From Lutibacter litoralis (GTDB lineage: Bacteria > Bacteroidota > Bacteroidia > Flavobacteriales > Flavobacteriaceae): a stretch of DNA of 64,000 nucleotides. Made by a program: the position numbers and the translations under genes. Below the pieces are notes generated by a model. That model was not told the DNA's origin, did no database searches, and saw nothing but the letters and a program-made list of their open reading frames with translations. This document shows, one piece after another, positions 17,745 through 26,301 of this stretch (positions are counted from its first letter, which is position 1; each line of letters starts with the position of its first letter). The stretch is from the NCBI RefSeq assembly GCF_014646675.1, contig NZ_BMNS01000001.1, forward strand, positions 29,766 to 93,765, in the 5' to 3' direction.

Positions 17745-19820
17745 TTAAAAATCAAAATACCAATTAAAAACATCTGTTTTTAAACCAAATGAAATCCAAG
17801 TAGTATTAGTGCTTTCAAAATTTATTGAAGGTGTCACTGGCTCAAAATTTCTAAAAGTTATGCCTGCGAATAATTTTAAATTAGTTGCTGGGTTTACTAA
17901 ATACCCAACTTGTAAATCGGCAATTGCAACAGAAGCTTCATTACCTTGCCCTATTTTGTTGCCATAATCTGAAACTCTATCATCGTTATCTTTGTAAATA
18001 TCTCCTCCATAACTAAAGTTATCAGCCGCAGTATTAAAATCGAAACCTTTTTTACCAATTACAATTTTAGAATTTGCAAACCACCTATTTTTTGAATACC
18101 TGGCTATAAAAATAGTTTCGTTAAAATTTGAACCCCATAAATGTGCTAAAGGTTGATTGTTATGTCCAAAATTATAATTTAACTCATCATGAGAATAGGT
18201 ATAAGGTTTTACTGCATTATGTTCAATTTGTAAAAATAAATTTTCAACTTTAAAAGCATTGTAGAATTTAGCTCCAATTTGAAAACCATTTTTATTTCCC
18301 CACCAACCATTTGAACTTGTAACTTCAGAAATTCTAAATTCATCAATTAGAAATTGAGAATATAACGATATATTTTTATGTTTGTACTTTAAACTTAACC
18401 CTAACAAGGTGTTTCCAGCTCTAGATCCTGCACTAAACTCTGCTGCTGTATAAAAAATTAATGGATTTAAATAATTCATATCAAATCCTCTATCGTTTGT
18501 TGTATCCCAAATAACAGTTTCAAAAAGCCCTAAGTTTATTTTTTTGGAAACATTCCAACTTAAATAATGAATTGCCATAAACTTCTTCTTATAAGCACCA
18601 TCAACTGTTAATTCTGGTCTAACATCTTGCATAGACATCCACAGGTTTGTGTATTTAATTTTCCAAAAACTAGTGTTTATTTTAAAATAAGGGTACGGTG
18701 AAGCACCATCTGATAAAAATAAAGAACGATACCCATCTCCTATAAAATTTTTCCCAGTTCCAAACTGAAAATTAAAATATGTACTTGGAGTATAAGAAAC
18801 ATAAGCTTCTGCTACAGGATAATCATAAGCATCTGTTTTAAATTCTTTTGCAATTCCTCTTCCTGGAATAATTGCTGGATTTCCACCATCTGGCTTTAAA
18901 GACTCTGCGTATGTGTTAACATAGTGTGCAAAACGTCCCTGACTTTCGTAAAAACTTGTTGAAAAATTAAGATTCTTTCCAAGTCCACCATTTATTTGAA
19001 CACCTCTTGTATTGTTAAATGTATTAATATCTTCACTATCGCTACCAACCTGCAAATCAACAATTGGGTCTACGGTAAACCAAAAATTGTCGCCTCTTAC
19101 ATTAGCCATGTGTTCATTTAGCAACTTTCTTCCAAACCATGTAGTTTTAGGTTTTATAAGTTTATTTTTTTGAGCATCTAAATCAATAATACTATTTACT
19201 TCACTATAAACATATGGTTTTATCGAGGTATGCGAATTTTCAGCTTGATTCAAATAATTACTATAATTATTATATTCTGAATGTGTTAAAGGAATATTTA
19301 GAGCACTTTTATGTTCTGGAAATAAACTTTTTTCAGTTGAAGCTATTTCAAAAATTGGTTTTTCAAGAATTTCAACCTTTTTTACTTCTTGCTGAACAAC
19401 TTCTTTAGGTTGATTATTATTTTCTAACGGAATTGACAACGGAAACACAAATTGCATTTCTATAGCATGATTATTAAATTTTGCAGGAGTTATTTTAGGA
19501 AGCGTTTTAAAAACACGCTCTACTTCAGTTTTTAATTCTTTATAAGGTGAATTTACATACAACACTTTAAAATTACCAGTTGAATCAACTATAAAAACAA
19601 TATTAATTAAACCATTAAAATTTTGTTGAAGTACATTTTCAGGAATTTTAAATTCTGAAATAATCGCATTTTTAACCTCATTTTTAAAACACGTTGGAAG
19701 ATTTGCTATTTGCTCAGATTCACATGCTGGAAAAACAGGGTATTTTTCTGCCTGTGAAAATGCTACCACTGAAATTAATAAAAAAAGTACACTTAAAAAT
19801 ATGTTTCTTATTGTATCCAA
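17745..19820 (-). CDS. remB: RemB-like outer-membrane protein with a TonB-like N-terminal domain (TTG start)
   Basis: A 691-residue exported protein. A signal peptide (IFLSVLFLLISVVAFSQ) is followed by a domain of about 100 residues, YPVFPAC...CF...LPKITPAKF...FVFPLSIP, that resembles the C-terminal domain of TonB proteins, including the two nearby TonBs. The rest (from about residue 220) is beta-rich with alternating aromatic residues and ends in Phe (WYFDF), as outer-membrane barrels do. The order fits proteins annotated as gliding motility protein RemB; a Wzi-like capsule-assembly barrel is the alternative. The start must be TTG at 19820, because a stop lies 9 bases upstream and no Met occurs until after the TonB-like fold begins. 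It is the third gene of deoC-acyltransferase-remB. Confidence 0.7.
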   Translation of the reverse strand: MDTIRNIFLSVLFLLISVVAFSQAEKYPVFPACESEQIANLPTCFKNEVKNAIISEFKIPENVLQQNFNGLINIVFIVDSTGNFKVLYVNSPYKELKTEVERVFKTLPKITPAKFNNHAIEMQFVFPLSIPLENNNQPKEVVQQEVKKVEILEKPIFEIASTEKSLFPEHKSALNIPLTHSEYNNYSNYLNQAENSHTSIKPYVYSEVNSIIDLDAQKNKLIKPKTTWFGRKLLNEHMANVRGDNFWFTVDPIVDLQVGSDSEDINTFNNTRGVQINGGLGKNLNFSTSFYESQGRFAHYVNTYAESLKPDGGNPAIIPGRGIAKEFKTDAYDYPVAEAYVSYTPSTYFNFQFGTGKNFIGDGYRSLFLSDGASPYPYFKINTSFWKIKYTNLWMSMQDVRPELTVDGAYKKKFMAIHYLSWNVSKKINLGLFETVIWDTTNDRGFDMNYLNPLIFYTAAEFSAGSRAGNTLLGLSLKYKHKNISLYSQFLIDEFRISEVTSSNGWWGNKNGFQIGAKFYNAFKVENLFLQIEHNAVKPYTYSHDELNYNFGHNNQPLAHLWGSNFNETIFIARYSKNRWFANSKIVIGKKGFDFNTAADNFSYGGDIYKDNDDRVSDYGNKIGQGNEASVAIADLQVGYLVNPATNLKLFAGITFRNFEPVTPSINFESTNTTWISFGLKTDVFNWYFDF

Positions 19821-19821
19821 G

Positions 19822-20397
19822 TTATGTTATTTTTTCTACTTTATTATTTCTTAATTGATATTTCTCGCCACTTTCTTTACATGTTGCAAAACCCTGTTTG
19901 TCAAATTCCAATCTGTGTCCGTACTCGCTTATCCAGCCAATTTGTTTTGAAGGATTACCAACAACTAAGGCGTACGGTTTTATTTCTTTTGTAACAACCG
20001 CTCCTGCTCCAATAAAAGCATACTCTCCAATATTATTACCACAAACAATAGTTGCATTAGCACCTATACTCGCTCCTTTTTTCACCAATGTTTTTTGATA
20101 TTCACCACGTCTTACAATAGCACTTCTTGGATTTATAACATTGGTAAAAACCATTGAAGGACCTAAAAAAACATCATCTTCGCAAATTACACCTGAATAA
20201 ATAGAAACATTATTTTGAACTTTTACATTTTTACCCAAAACAACATTTGGAGAAACCACAACATTCTGACCTAAATTACAATTGTTTCCAATTTTACAGT
20301 TTGGCATAATATGACTAAAATGCCAAATTTTTGTGCCTGCTCCTATTTCACAACCGTCATCAATTATAGCGGTTTCATGTGCAAAATAATTGTCCAT
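19822..20397 (-). CDS. Left-handed beta-helix acyltransferase
   Basis: A 191-residue cytosolic acyltransferase built from hexapeptide repeats (for example [57 protein letters not shown]) and ending with the typical [11 protein letters not shown]. It resembles WbpD/WlbB-like N-acetyltransferases that acetylate amino sugars for O-antigen or capsule. The substrate is not determined. It sits 1 base after deoC and 1 base before the remB-like gene, so all three should be co-transcribed. This pairs a surface-sugar enzyme with a surface protein. Confidence 0.88.
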   Translation of the reverse strand: MDNYFAHETAIIDDGCEIGAGTKIWHFSHIMPNCKIGNNCNLGQNVVVSPNVVLGKNVKVQNNVSIYSGVICEDDVFLGPSMVFTNVINPRSAIVRRGEYQKTLVKKGASIGANATIVCGNNIGEYAFIGAGAVVTKEIKPYALVVGNPSKQIGWISEYGHRLEFDKQGFATCKESGEKYQLRNNKVEKIT

Positions 20398-20398
20398 A

Positions 20399-21142
20399 TT
20401 AATATTCTTCTGTTGCTGTATTACCTTGGGCTATCACTTTTGCAGAAGATGTTCCTATGCGGGTTACTCCCATTATAACCATTTTAACTGCGTCTTCATA
20501 ATTTCGAACGCCACCCGCTGCTTTTGCTGGTAATGGCTTTGCGTTTTCAACAATTAATTCCATGGCTTCAAAAGTAGCTCCGTTTGGTTTTCCTTCTTCC
20601 GTTTTAAAGAATCCTGTGGAAGATTTTACAAATACATTTGCAGCATTTTCTTCTCCAAAATTTTCTAAAACTACATCTCTAATTAATTGGGTTAACGCTA
20701 TTATTTCTTCATTGGTTAACGCAGCAATTTCTATAATCCATTTTGCAACTTTATTATTATCAAGTGCTAACTTTGTACCTTTAAAAACCTCTGCTTTTAC
20801 TAAATTTACTTTTCCTTCTTTAAATGCATTGTAATTAACTACATAATCTAACTCATCAGCATTATCATTTATTGCTTTTTGTCCTTCAGATAGTTTGTCA
20901 TTGGTACTATAAGTTCCTTCATGAAATCCGATCACAGTTCCAATTAATACGTCTGAATTAGCTGCTACTACCATTTCCTTTGCCATTGATACAAATTCTG
21001 GTCTAATCATAGCTAATTTAAAGTTGTTTTCAATAGCTTCATTTACCAAATTTATTACATTTTGTTGAGTTGCTTCCTCTGTAATATTAGCTTGTGTGGC
21101 CGTTTTTAAATATGTAGAATCTAAGTATTGATTGATATTCAT
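20399..21142 (-). CDS. deoC: Deoxyribose-phosphate aldolase
   Basis: A 247-residue class I aldolase that cleaves 2-deoxy-D-ribose 5-phosphate to glyceraldehyde 3-phosphate and acetaldehyde in deoxynucleoside catabolism. Key segments are [14 protein letters not shown] (near residue 80), [14 protein letters not shown] with the Schiff-base Lys near residue 168, and [15 protein letters not shown] with the second active-site Lys. The C-terminus carries the conserved RIGTSSAK. The length is typical. It is first in an operon with the acyltransferase and remB-like genes and has a -7 box at 21180-21187. Confidence 0.95.
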   Translation of the reverse strand: MNINQYLDSTYLKTATQANITEEATQQNVINLVNEAIENNFKLAMIRPEFVSMAKEMVVAANSDVLIGTVIGFHEGTYSTNDKLSEGQKAINDNADELDYVVNYNAFKEGKVNLVKAEVFKGTKLALDNNKVAKWIIEIAALTNEEIIALTQLIRDVVLENFGEENAANVFVKSSTGFFKTEEGKPNGATFEAMELIVENAKPLPAKAAGGVRNYEDAVKMVIMGVTRIGTSSAKVIAQGNTATEEY

Positions 21143-21179
21143 TGTATTATAATTTATACTATTTCACTTGTTTGAATAA

Positions 21180-21187
21180 CAAATATA
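21180..21187 (-). promoter_or_regulatory. Candidate -7 box for the deoC operon
   Basis: The minus strand reads TATATTTG (TAnnTTTG), 38 bases upstream of the deoC ATG. Confidence 0.5.
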
Positions 21188-21211
21188 GTTTTTTATGAAG
21201 CATAAGGCTAT

Positions 21212-21240
21212 AAAAAAATCCTGCTATTGCAGGATTTAAA
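21212..21240 (-). terminator. Terminator of the first tonB gene
   Basis: AATCCTGC, a 4-base loop and GCAGGATT form a perfect stem that, on the minus strand, is followed by a run of T residues. It lies about 20 bases after the stop of the gene ending at 21259. Confidence 0.85.
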
Positions 21241-21258
21241 TAAAAAAACAAGTTATAC

Positions 21259-21993
21259 TTATTCAATTTTAAAAACTATAGGCAATCCGTAACTTACAGT
21301 TACAGGTCTACCTCGTTGTTTTCCTGGAATCATTACTGGTAATGCCCTAACAACTTTTATAGCTTCTTCTTGTAATTTTTTATGAGGGGCTCTGGCTTTT
21401 ATATTTGTAATTTTACCATTTGCATCAATTTTAAATACTACAAATATCCTTTGTATACTTCCCGACTGTAATCCTAAATCTGAAGCAATTCCTGGATCAA
21501 AATTCTTCAATACAAATTTTGAAATTTTTTCTGAAAAACAACTTCTAAGTTCTTCTTTTGTTCCTGCACAACCTGGATATATTGGAACATTTTCAATTAC
21601 AACAAACGCAACATCTTCTTCAACTGTTTCTTCTTCCTCAACATCAACAATATCTTTATTTAAATCTATAATAATAGCTTCATACTCGTCTGTTTCAGTA
21701 CTTTCAATTATAGTTTCTTGAATATCGATTTCATCTTCAACTTTAATTATTTTTTCAGGTATAACAGTTTTTGGTGCTGGTGCCTTTTGCTCCTCAATTG
21801 GCTTAATTTCTACCAATACTTCATCGTCATCATCTTCACTTAATATGCTTGCAGATAAAGCTTCTATTGGACGTGGATACGATTTCATTTTAATAAATTC
21901 ATACACTATAAAGAGTGCTAAAACAAGACCTAATTGAACTAAAATTCGAGAATAGTTTTCGAGAACGGCATCAGGATATTTTTTAATTTCCAT
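21259..21993 (-). CDS. Energy transducer TonB (copy 1)
   Basis: A 244-residue TonB-family protein from the ATG at 21993 (a GTG two codons upstream is also open). A cytoplasmic N-terminus is followed by one membrane segment (LVQLGLVLALFIVYEFI, residues 20-36) and an acidic linker rich in Glu/Asp/Val instead of the usual Pro-rich spacer. The C-terminal TonB domain has YPGCAGTKEELRSCF, FKIDANGKITNIKARAPHKK and GRPVTVSYGLPIVFKIE. It should couple the proton gradient to TonB-dependent receptors. It is a clear paralogue of the gene at 22354 and the two were probably duplicated in tandem. The C-terminal domain is shared with the remB-like protein next door. Confidence 0.9.
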   Translation of the reverse strand: MEIKKYPDAVLENYSRILVQLGLVLALFIVYEFIKMKSYPRPIEALSASILSEDDDDEVLVEIKPIEEQKAPAPKTVIPEKIIKVEDEIDIQETIIESTETDEYEAIIIDLNKDIVDVEEEETVEEDVAFVVIENVPIYPGCAGTKEELRSCFSEKISKFVLKNFDPGIASDLGLQSGSIQRIFVVFKIDANGKITNIKARAPHKKLQEEAIKVVRALPVMIPGKQRGRPVTVSYGLPIVFKIE

Positions 21994-22195
21994 AACCACC
22001 TTTTTTAAAATTGATACAAAAAAAGAAAATTTAACTGTTTAAAACAGTAGTATTTATAATGCAAGAAACTGCAACTATAAAATCTGTAAACTTGAAGTCT
22101 CTTACAAGATTATTTATCATATTAAATTTACAAAAAATTTGTTTTACAAAAAATTTTTTTAGGCTAAAAAAAGATACTTAAAAAGTATTGAAAAA

Positions 22196-22326
22196 CCGTC
22201 ATTCTAAACTTGACCCATAATTTCATCAAACTAAAAATCAATTACTATTAGCAGCTAAAATTAAAGATCCACGCCGTCCTTTTTAGTGAATTGGAGATGG
22301 ATGAGTAATCAAGTTCAAAATAACGG
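22196..22326. repeat. Decayed 131-base inverted-repeat element between tonB paralogues
   Basis: CCGTCATTCTAAACTTG at 22196-22212 and the reverse complement of 22310-22326 match at 14 of 17 positions, and every mismatch is a transition. The interior has no ORF. The end sequence resembles the CCGTCATTCTGAACTTG-type dispersed repeat found between flavobacterial genes. The right arm lies 28 bases downstream of the stop of the second tonB gene. It looks like a small non-coding, MITE- or REP-like element that has begun to decay. Confidence 0.55.
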
Positions 22327-22353
22327 AATTTTTACTTTTAAAAGCCTCCCTTT

Positions 22354-23076
22354 TTATTCCACTTTAAAAATAATTGGCATTGAATATCTGACTTTAACAG
22401 CCTTACCTTGTTGCTTTCCAGGTTCCATTTTAGGTAATAAATTAATAACCCTTATCGCTTCTTCTTTTAACTTTTTATGTGGTGCTCTGGCTTGAATATC
22501 TACAATATTTCCGTTTATATCAATTTTAAATAGAGTGAAAATTCTTTGAACTCCTGGGGCTAATCCTAATTCTTCTGCCAAACCTGCATTAAATTTTCTA
22601 TTAATGTACTTGCTAATTTGTTTTGAAAAACAAGCTTTACGTTCTTCGTTTGTACCTTTACATCCAGGAAACAATGGTGCTTCTTCCAACATTATATAAT
22701 CAACCTCGTCTTCTGGATTAGATTCTTCATCTAGTTTTACATCTGATATTGTAGAAATATCAACAGGAGTATCAATATCTACAACATCTATTACTGTTTC
22801 ATCAATATCTACATTATCTTTTACTTGATCAATAACATCTATAATTACTTTTTTTGGAGGTTGCGATTGTAATTTTGGTTGTTCAATTTTGAAATCAATT
22901 AGTTGTTCAGTTTCGTCAATTAATTTCCTGTCTTGATTTGATAACATTGCAATTTGGTTGTCGAATGTTTTGTTTTGAATAAGTAAATACGCGATAAATA
23001 GCGATAATACCAAGCCTAATTGTGCAAATAATTTACTGTAATTCTCTAAATTTGCTTTTGGATGTTTTTTAATCAT
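22354..23076 (-). CDS. Energy transducer TonB (copy 2)
   Basis: A 240-residue TonB-family paralogue. The N-terminus (MIKKHPKANLENYSKLFAQL) parallels copy 1, with one membrane segment at residues 20-37 and an acidic Asp/Val/Ile-rich linker. The C-terminal domain has FPGCKGTNEERKACF, FKIDINGNIVDIQARAPHKK and GKAVKVRYSMPIIFKVE. Two Cys residues spaced about 11 apart at the start of the domain are shared with copy 1 and the remB-like protein. There is no good terminator downstream except the repeat element at 22196-22326. Which receptors it serves is unknown. Confidence 0.9.
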   Translation of the reverse strand: MIKKHPKANLENYSKLFAQLGLVLSLFIAYLLIQNKTFDNQIAMLSNQDRKLIDETEQLIDFKIEQPKLQSQPPKKVIIDVIDQVKDNVDIDETVIDVVDIDTPVDISTISDVKLDEESNPEDEVDYIMLEEAPLFPGCKGTNEERKACFSKQISKYINRKFNAGLAEELGLAPGVQRIFTLFKIDINGNIVDIQARAPHKKLKEEAIRVINLLPKMEPGKQQGKAVKVRYSMPIIFKVE

Positions 23077-23214
23077 AATTTATTGGTTTTATTATATCCT
23101 TTTAGTTGTTTGTATTTTGAACGAATCCGATTGAGTGGAATTGAGAAGATTCATTTTAGTACAACAAATAGCTGGATAAATGTTAAAATTATGTTAAAGC
23201 AAAAAACATACCAA

Positions 23215-23246
23215 AAAAGAGAAGCCGTTCATTTTGAACGGCTTCT
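23215..23246 (-). terminator. Second hairpin in a tandem terminator pair
   Basis: GAAGCCGTTC (23221-23230), a 5-base loop and GAACGGCTTC (23236-23245) form a perfect 10-pair stem. On the minus strand it is followed by CTCTTTTTT. It lies beyond the first terminator of the lipoprotein gene and upstream of tonB copy 2, so it acts as a backup stop. Confidence 0.75.
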
Positions 23247-23278
23247 TAATTAAAAATTATCCTTTTAAATGAATCAAA

Positions 23279-23310
23279 CAAAAAAAAGACTATCATTATT
23301 TGATAGCCTT
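23279..23310 (-). terminator. First terminator of the lipoprotein gene
   Basis: On the minus strand GGCTATCA, a 5-base loop and TGATAGTC (one mismatch) are followed by a run of eight T residues. It is about 50 bases after the stop at 23358. Confidence 0.75.
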
Positions 23311-23357
23311 TCCCCAGTTATTAACCTATTTTTCTAACTGTTCGCAATTGTAATATT

Positions 23358-24410
23358 TTAAGGTAATCCGTTAATTAAACTTTCTAGAGCAGGTTGTGTT
23401 ATTGGACTTAAACTTGAAATTACTTCTATATGATTATCTACAATTGTTGTTCCTTGGATTGCATAATGTAATACACCATCAATTTCAGCAACCATTATAA
23501 TATGAACTTCTAATCCTATTGGAATTAATCCGTAATGCTCGGTAAACATCTCTAAATCTGTATTATAAACATCCATTCTTGCCAAAGCTGTTGGTTCTCC
23601 GTCATACGATAAATACACCGCACAATTATCTTTATTAAAATCAGCTGGAACGTCGATAAAAATTTCAGTTTTTGCGCCTGCAAAGCTGTACCATCTGTCA
23701 AGATTTGTCCACCCAAAAGATCCAATATCATAGTTGTATGTTGCAAATTCACCCGCAGCCCCTTGACCATCTCTTATTTTTGCATCATCTTGCTCTCCAT
23801 TCTTATCTTCATCGGCTTCAACCCAATCACAATCATCATCAATTCCATCACAATCATTATCTATTCCAGTTCTAAATATCTTCATTCCACCATCTAAGTC
23901 TGCAAAATCTACAGGACGACTTTGAACTGATGTCTTTTTTAACAATTCTAGTTCATTTGCTCCTTGTTTAGCATCTATAAAAAACTGACCCGCCGATTTT
24001 AAGGCTTCTTTATCACCATTTGCTTTTTGCCCCAAAGTTGAACGGTTTTTAAGAACCATTGAAGCTTTATCGTAAATTTCTAATAATTGCACCGTTACAT
24101 TTCCTGTTACTGGTGTTCCATTTATTCCAAAAGCATTGGCAGGAAAACTAACATTTGTTCCTTGTGATCCTGTTACTATACCGCCAGTTGTTGCGTCTAG
24201 TGTGAACTCTTCTAAACCATCAATTCTATTATCTAAAAATCTGTTGTCTAATGCAATTCCATCTGGTTGTGGTTTTGTGTCTTCAATATCCGGATCTGAA
24301 ATACAACTGGTAAAGGTTGCTATTAAAGATAAACCTAATACACTTTTAAAAATGTTACTCACTACTTTACTGTTTTTTAAGTTTGTGAAATTTTGTTTTT
24401 GATTTTTCAT
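23358..24410 (-). CDS. Lipoprotein with acidic calcium-binding-like repeat, function unknown
   Basis: A 350-residue lipoprotein with the lipobox LIATFTSC (Cys near residue 36). Residues 55-115 (GGIVTGSQGTNVSFPANAFG...GNVTVQLLEIYDK) look like the ZU5-like beta-sandwich found in other Bacteroidota lipoproteins. An acidic stretch near residue 185 (NDCDGIDDDCDW, then EADEDKNGEQDD) resembles MopE/thrombospondin type-3 calcium-binding repeats. The C-terminal third is beta-rich and unassigned. It is divergent from an ECF sigma factor gene and could be one of its targets, but that is inference. It has two terminators downstream. Confidence 0.75.
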   Translation of the reverse strand: MKNQKQNFTNLKNSKVVSNIFKSVLGLSLIATFTSCISDPDIEDTKPQPDGIALDNRFLDNRIDGLEEFTLDATTGGIVTGSQGTNVSFPANAFGINGTPVTGNVTVQLLEIYDKASMVLKNRSTLGQKANGDKEALKSAGQFFIDAKQGANELELLKKTSVQSRPVDFADLDGGMKIFRTGIDNDCDGIDDDCDWVEADEDKNGEQDDAKIRDGQGAAGEFATYNYDIGSFGWTNLDRWYSFAGAKTEIFIDVPADFNKDNCAVYLSYDGEPTALARMDVYNTDLEMFTEHYGLIPIGLEVHIIMVAEIDGVLHYAIQGTTIVDNHIEVISSLSPITQPALESLINGLP

Positions 24411-24528
24411 AATTATTAAATTTTATATTCTTTTTAAATTTGTTTTACACTTACATATCAACACAATTATATTTTGTTACCCCTTTCTGATAAAAAAAAA
24501 TTAAATTAGCTATCTCTAATCCTTCTAA

Positions 24529-25110
24529 ATGAATAAAAAACTACACGCAGACCATATATATATAGAGGCTTTACTAAAAAACGATAGTAGGGTACTTTCT
24601 AAATTATATGAGAAATTTTCGCATAAAATAGTTGCTTATGTTAGAAAAAATAACGGAAATGCAGATGATGCTCAGGATATTATTCAAGAAACATTAGTTA
24701 CTATTTACCATCAAGCAAAAGAGAAAAACTTTATACTTACCTGTCCGTTTGATGCTTACTTTTATTTATTGTGTAAAAGAAGGTGGTTAAATGAGCTAAA
24801 AAAAAGAGGGACTAACAGGGTAACAATTATAGAAGATGAAGCATCTATTAAAGACGAGCACAAACAAGAAGTTGAAGAAACTGAACTATTTGAACAACAA
24901 AGCTTACTTTTTGAATCAAAATTTAAAGAATTAGGGGTAAAATGCCAAGAATTATTAAAAGCTACATTCAAAATAAAGTCGATGGAAGAAGTTGCTGAAT
25001 TTTTAGGAGTAACATATGGTTATGCCCGTAAAAAGAAATCGCAATGTATGGGTAAATTAACCCAATTAGTGAAAAATTCGAATGAATTTCAATCCTTAAA
25101 AGACTTTTAA
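24529..25110 (+). CDS. ECF-type RNA polymerase sigma factor
   Basis: A 193-residue sigma-70 family protein of ECF layout. Region 2 spans about residues 20-85 (KFSHKIVAYVRKNNGNADDAQDIIQETLVTIY), a charged linker runs to about residue 125, and region 4 has an HTH (SMEEVAEFLGVTYGYARKKKSQC). It should recruit core RNA polymerase to a small regulon. The downstream gene starts one base after its stop and encodes a membrane protein with an anti-sigma-like cytoplasmic head, so the pair is probably a signalling unit. The divergent lipoprotein is a candidate target. Confidence 0.9.
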   Translation: MNKKLHADHIYIEALLKNDSRVLSKLYEKFSHKIVAYVRKNNGNADDAQDIIQETLVTIYHQAKEKNFILTCPFDAYFYLLCKRRWLNELKKRGTNRVTIIEDEASIKDEHKQEVEETELFEQQSLLFESKFKELGVKCQELLKATFKIKSMEEVAEFLGVTYGYARKKKSQCMGKLTQLVKNSNEFQSLKDF

Positions 25111-25111
25111 A

Positions 25112-25852
25112 ATGGAAGAATTAAAATATATTGAGTTTGAAAACTACTTAAAAAACGAACTCACAGAAATAGAAAAAAAAGCTTTTGAAAATAAGCTACA
25201 ATCTGATGCCGATTTTAAACAAGAATTTGAAATTTATAAAGCGTTGGAAACTTCTTTGTCCTCAAAATTTAAAAATGAAGAAGGCGAAAAAGAACTTAGA
25301 AAAACCTTAACTAATTTAGGAAATCAATATATTAATGAAGAAAAAGGCACTAAAAAGAAATCTAAAGTAATCTCACTTTTTAATTACAAAAAACTGATGG
25401 TTGCTGCAAGTATTGCATTGTTAATTGGATTTTTTATCTTCAAAAATGGAAATCCTGTTTATAGCGATTTTGCTAATCACAGCAATTTAGAATTAGTAGT
25501 TAGAGGAGATTCTAATGAAATATTATTAAAAGCTCAAGAAGCTTTTAATGCTAAAAATTATAAAACTGCTTTTGCTCAACTTACCATCTTAGAAACTGAT
25601 TCCCCTAACGATATAGAAATACAATTATACAAAGGAATCTGTTTGTTAGAAATGGATAAATTTTCACAAGCTGAAACTATTTTTGATAAAATTAGCAAAG
25701 GGAACTCAGCTTTCTCAAACAAATCAACTTGGTATAAAGCTTTAAGTTATTTAAAACAAGAACAATTTGAAGCTTGTAAAAATACGCTTAAAACAATACC
25801 AGAAAGTGCTGAAGAATATAAATTGGCTAAAAAATTGTTGCAAAAATTATAA
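25112..25852 (+). CDS. Single-pass membrane protein with TPR tail, putative anti-sigma partner
   Basis: A 246-residue protein. The N-terminal 85 residues are charged and helical (IEFENYLKNELTEIEKKAFE, a zinc-less anti-sigma-like arrangement). One membrane segment lies near residues 95-112 (LMVAASIALLIGFFIF). The C-terminal 110 residues carry two to three tetratricopeptide-like repeats (AQEAFNAKNYKTAFAQLTIL, AETIFDKISKGNSAFSNKST). The expected topology places the head in the cytoplasm and the TPR in the periplasm. It is one base from the sigma factor gene. The anti-sigma role rests on layout and context, since no Cys/His anti-sigma motif is present. Confidence 0.75.
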   Translation: MEELKYIEFENYLKNELTEIEKKAFENKLQSDADFKQEFEIYKALETSLSSKFKNEEGEKELRKTLTNLGNQYINEEKGTKKKSKVISLFNYKKLMVAASIALLIGFFIFKNGNPVYSDFANHSNLELVVRGDSNEILLKAQEAFNAKNYKTAFAQLTILETDSPNDIEIQLYKGICLLEMDKFSQAETIFDKISKGNSAFSNKSTWYKALSYLKQEQFEACKNTLKTIPESAEEYKLAKKLLQKL

Positions 25853-25980
25853 TTGTTTTTTATATTAAAAAAACAGGCAAAGTTATATACTTAATATATT
25901 TTAATTTTAAAGCCTAAAATAAAATTTAAAAGACTTTTTAGTATCTTTCAAATATTATGTTGTTGCTAAAATTTTTAATA

Positions 25981-26301
25981 TTACATCACTTCACTAATCT
26001 GAATTATAGGTTCTATATTTGTGAAATTAGGTAAATCTCCCATGATTTTTTCAGCATTTGGTCCAAAAGCCTTTCCAAAATCTTCTATAGAATCAAAATA
26101 CATATTTCCCATTCCAGCAAAAGGAGCAATTGATCCAGGTGTTGCTCCCCCTAATCCTTTTTCAACTGTAGCACCTTTAAGGTGGTTACCTAATAGTTTA
26201 CTCACCATTTTTAAATGTGTATTGCAATAATAATCCATATTAAATGTTTTGTTCTCTCCATTTGGATATAAAACACTTACTTTAGTCATTCCTTTTTTCA
26301 T
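25981..26301 (-). CDS. EthD domain protein
   Basis: A 106-residue small dimeric alpha+beta-barrel protein. The sequence VSVLYPNGENKTFNMDYYCNTHLKMVSKLLG and the phrase YFDSIEDFGKAFGPNAEKIMGDLPNFTNIEPIIQISEV match the EthD family (about 100 residues). EthD proteins accompany ether-degrading P450s in actinobacteria, but the family's role in flavobacteria is not established. There is no operon partner: it converges on the TPR gene and is followed upstream by a long empty gap. Confidence 0.85.
   Translation of the reverse strand: MKKGMTKVSVLYPNGENKTFNMDYYCNTHLKMVSKLLGNHLKGATVEKGLGGATPGSIAPFAGMGNMYFDSIEDFGKAFGPNAEKIMGDLPNFTNIEPIIQISEVM

Noticed and set aside
23062-23253. 63-codon plus-strand frame upstream of tonB copy 2
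   Set aside because: It overlaps the tonB start and a terminator stem, and shows no protein-like features.
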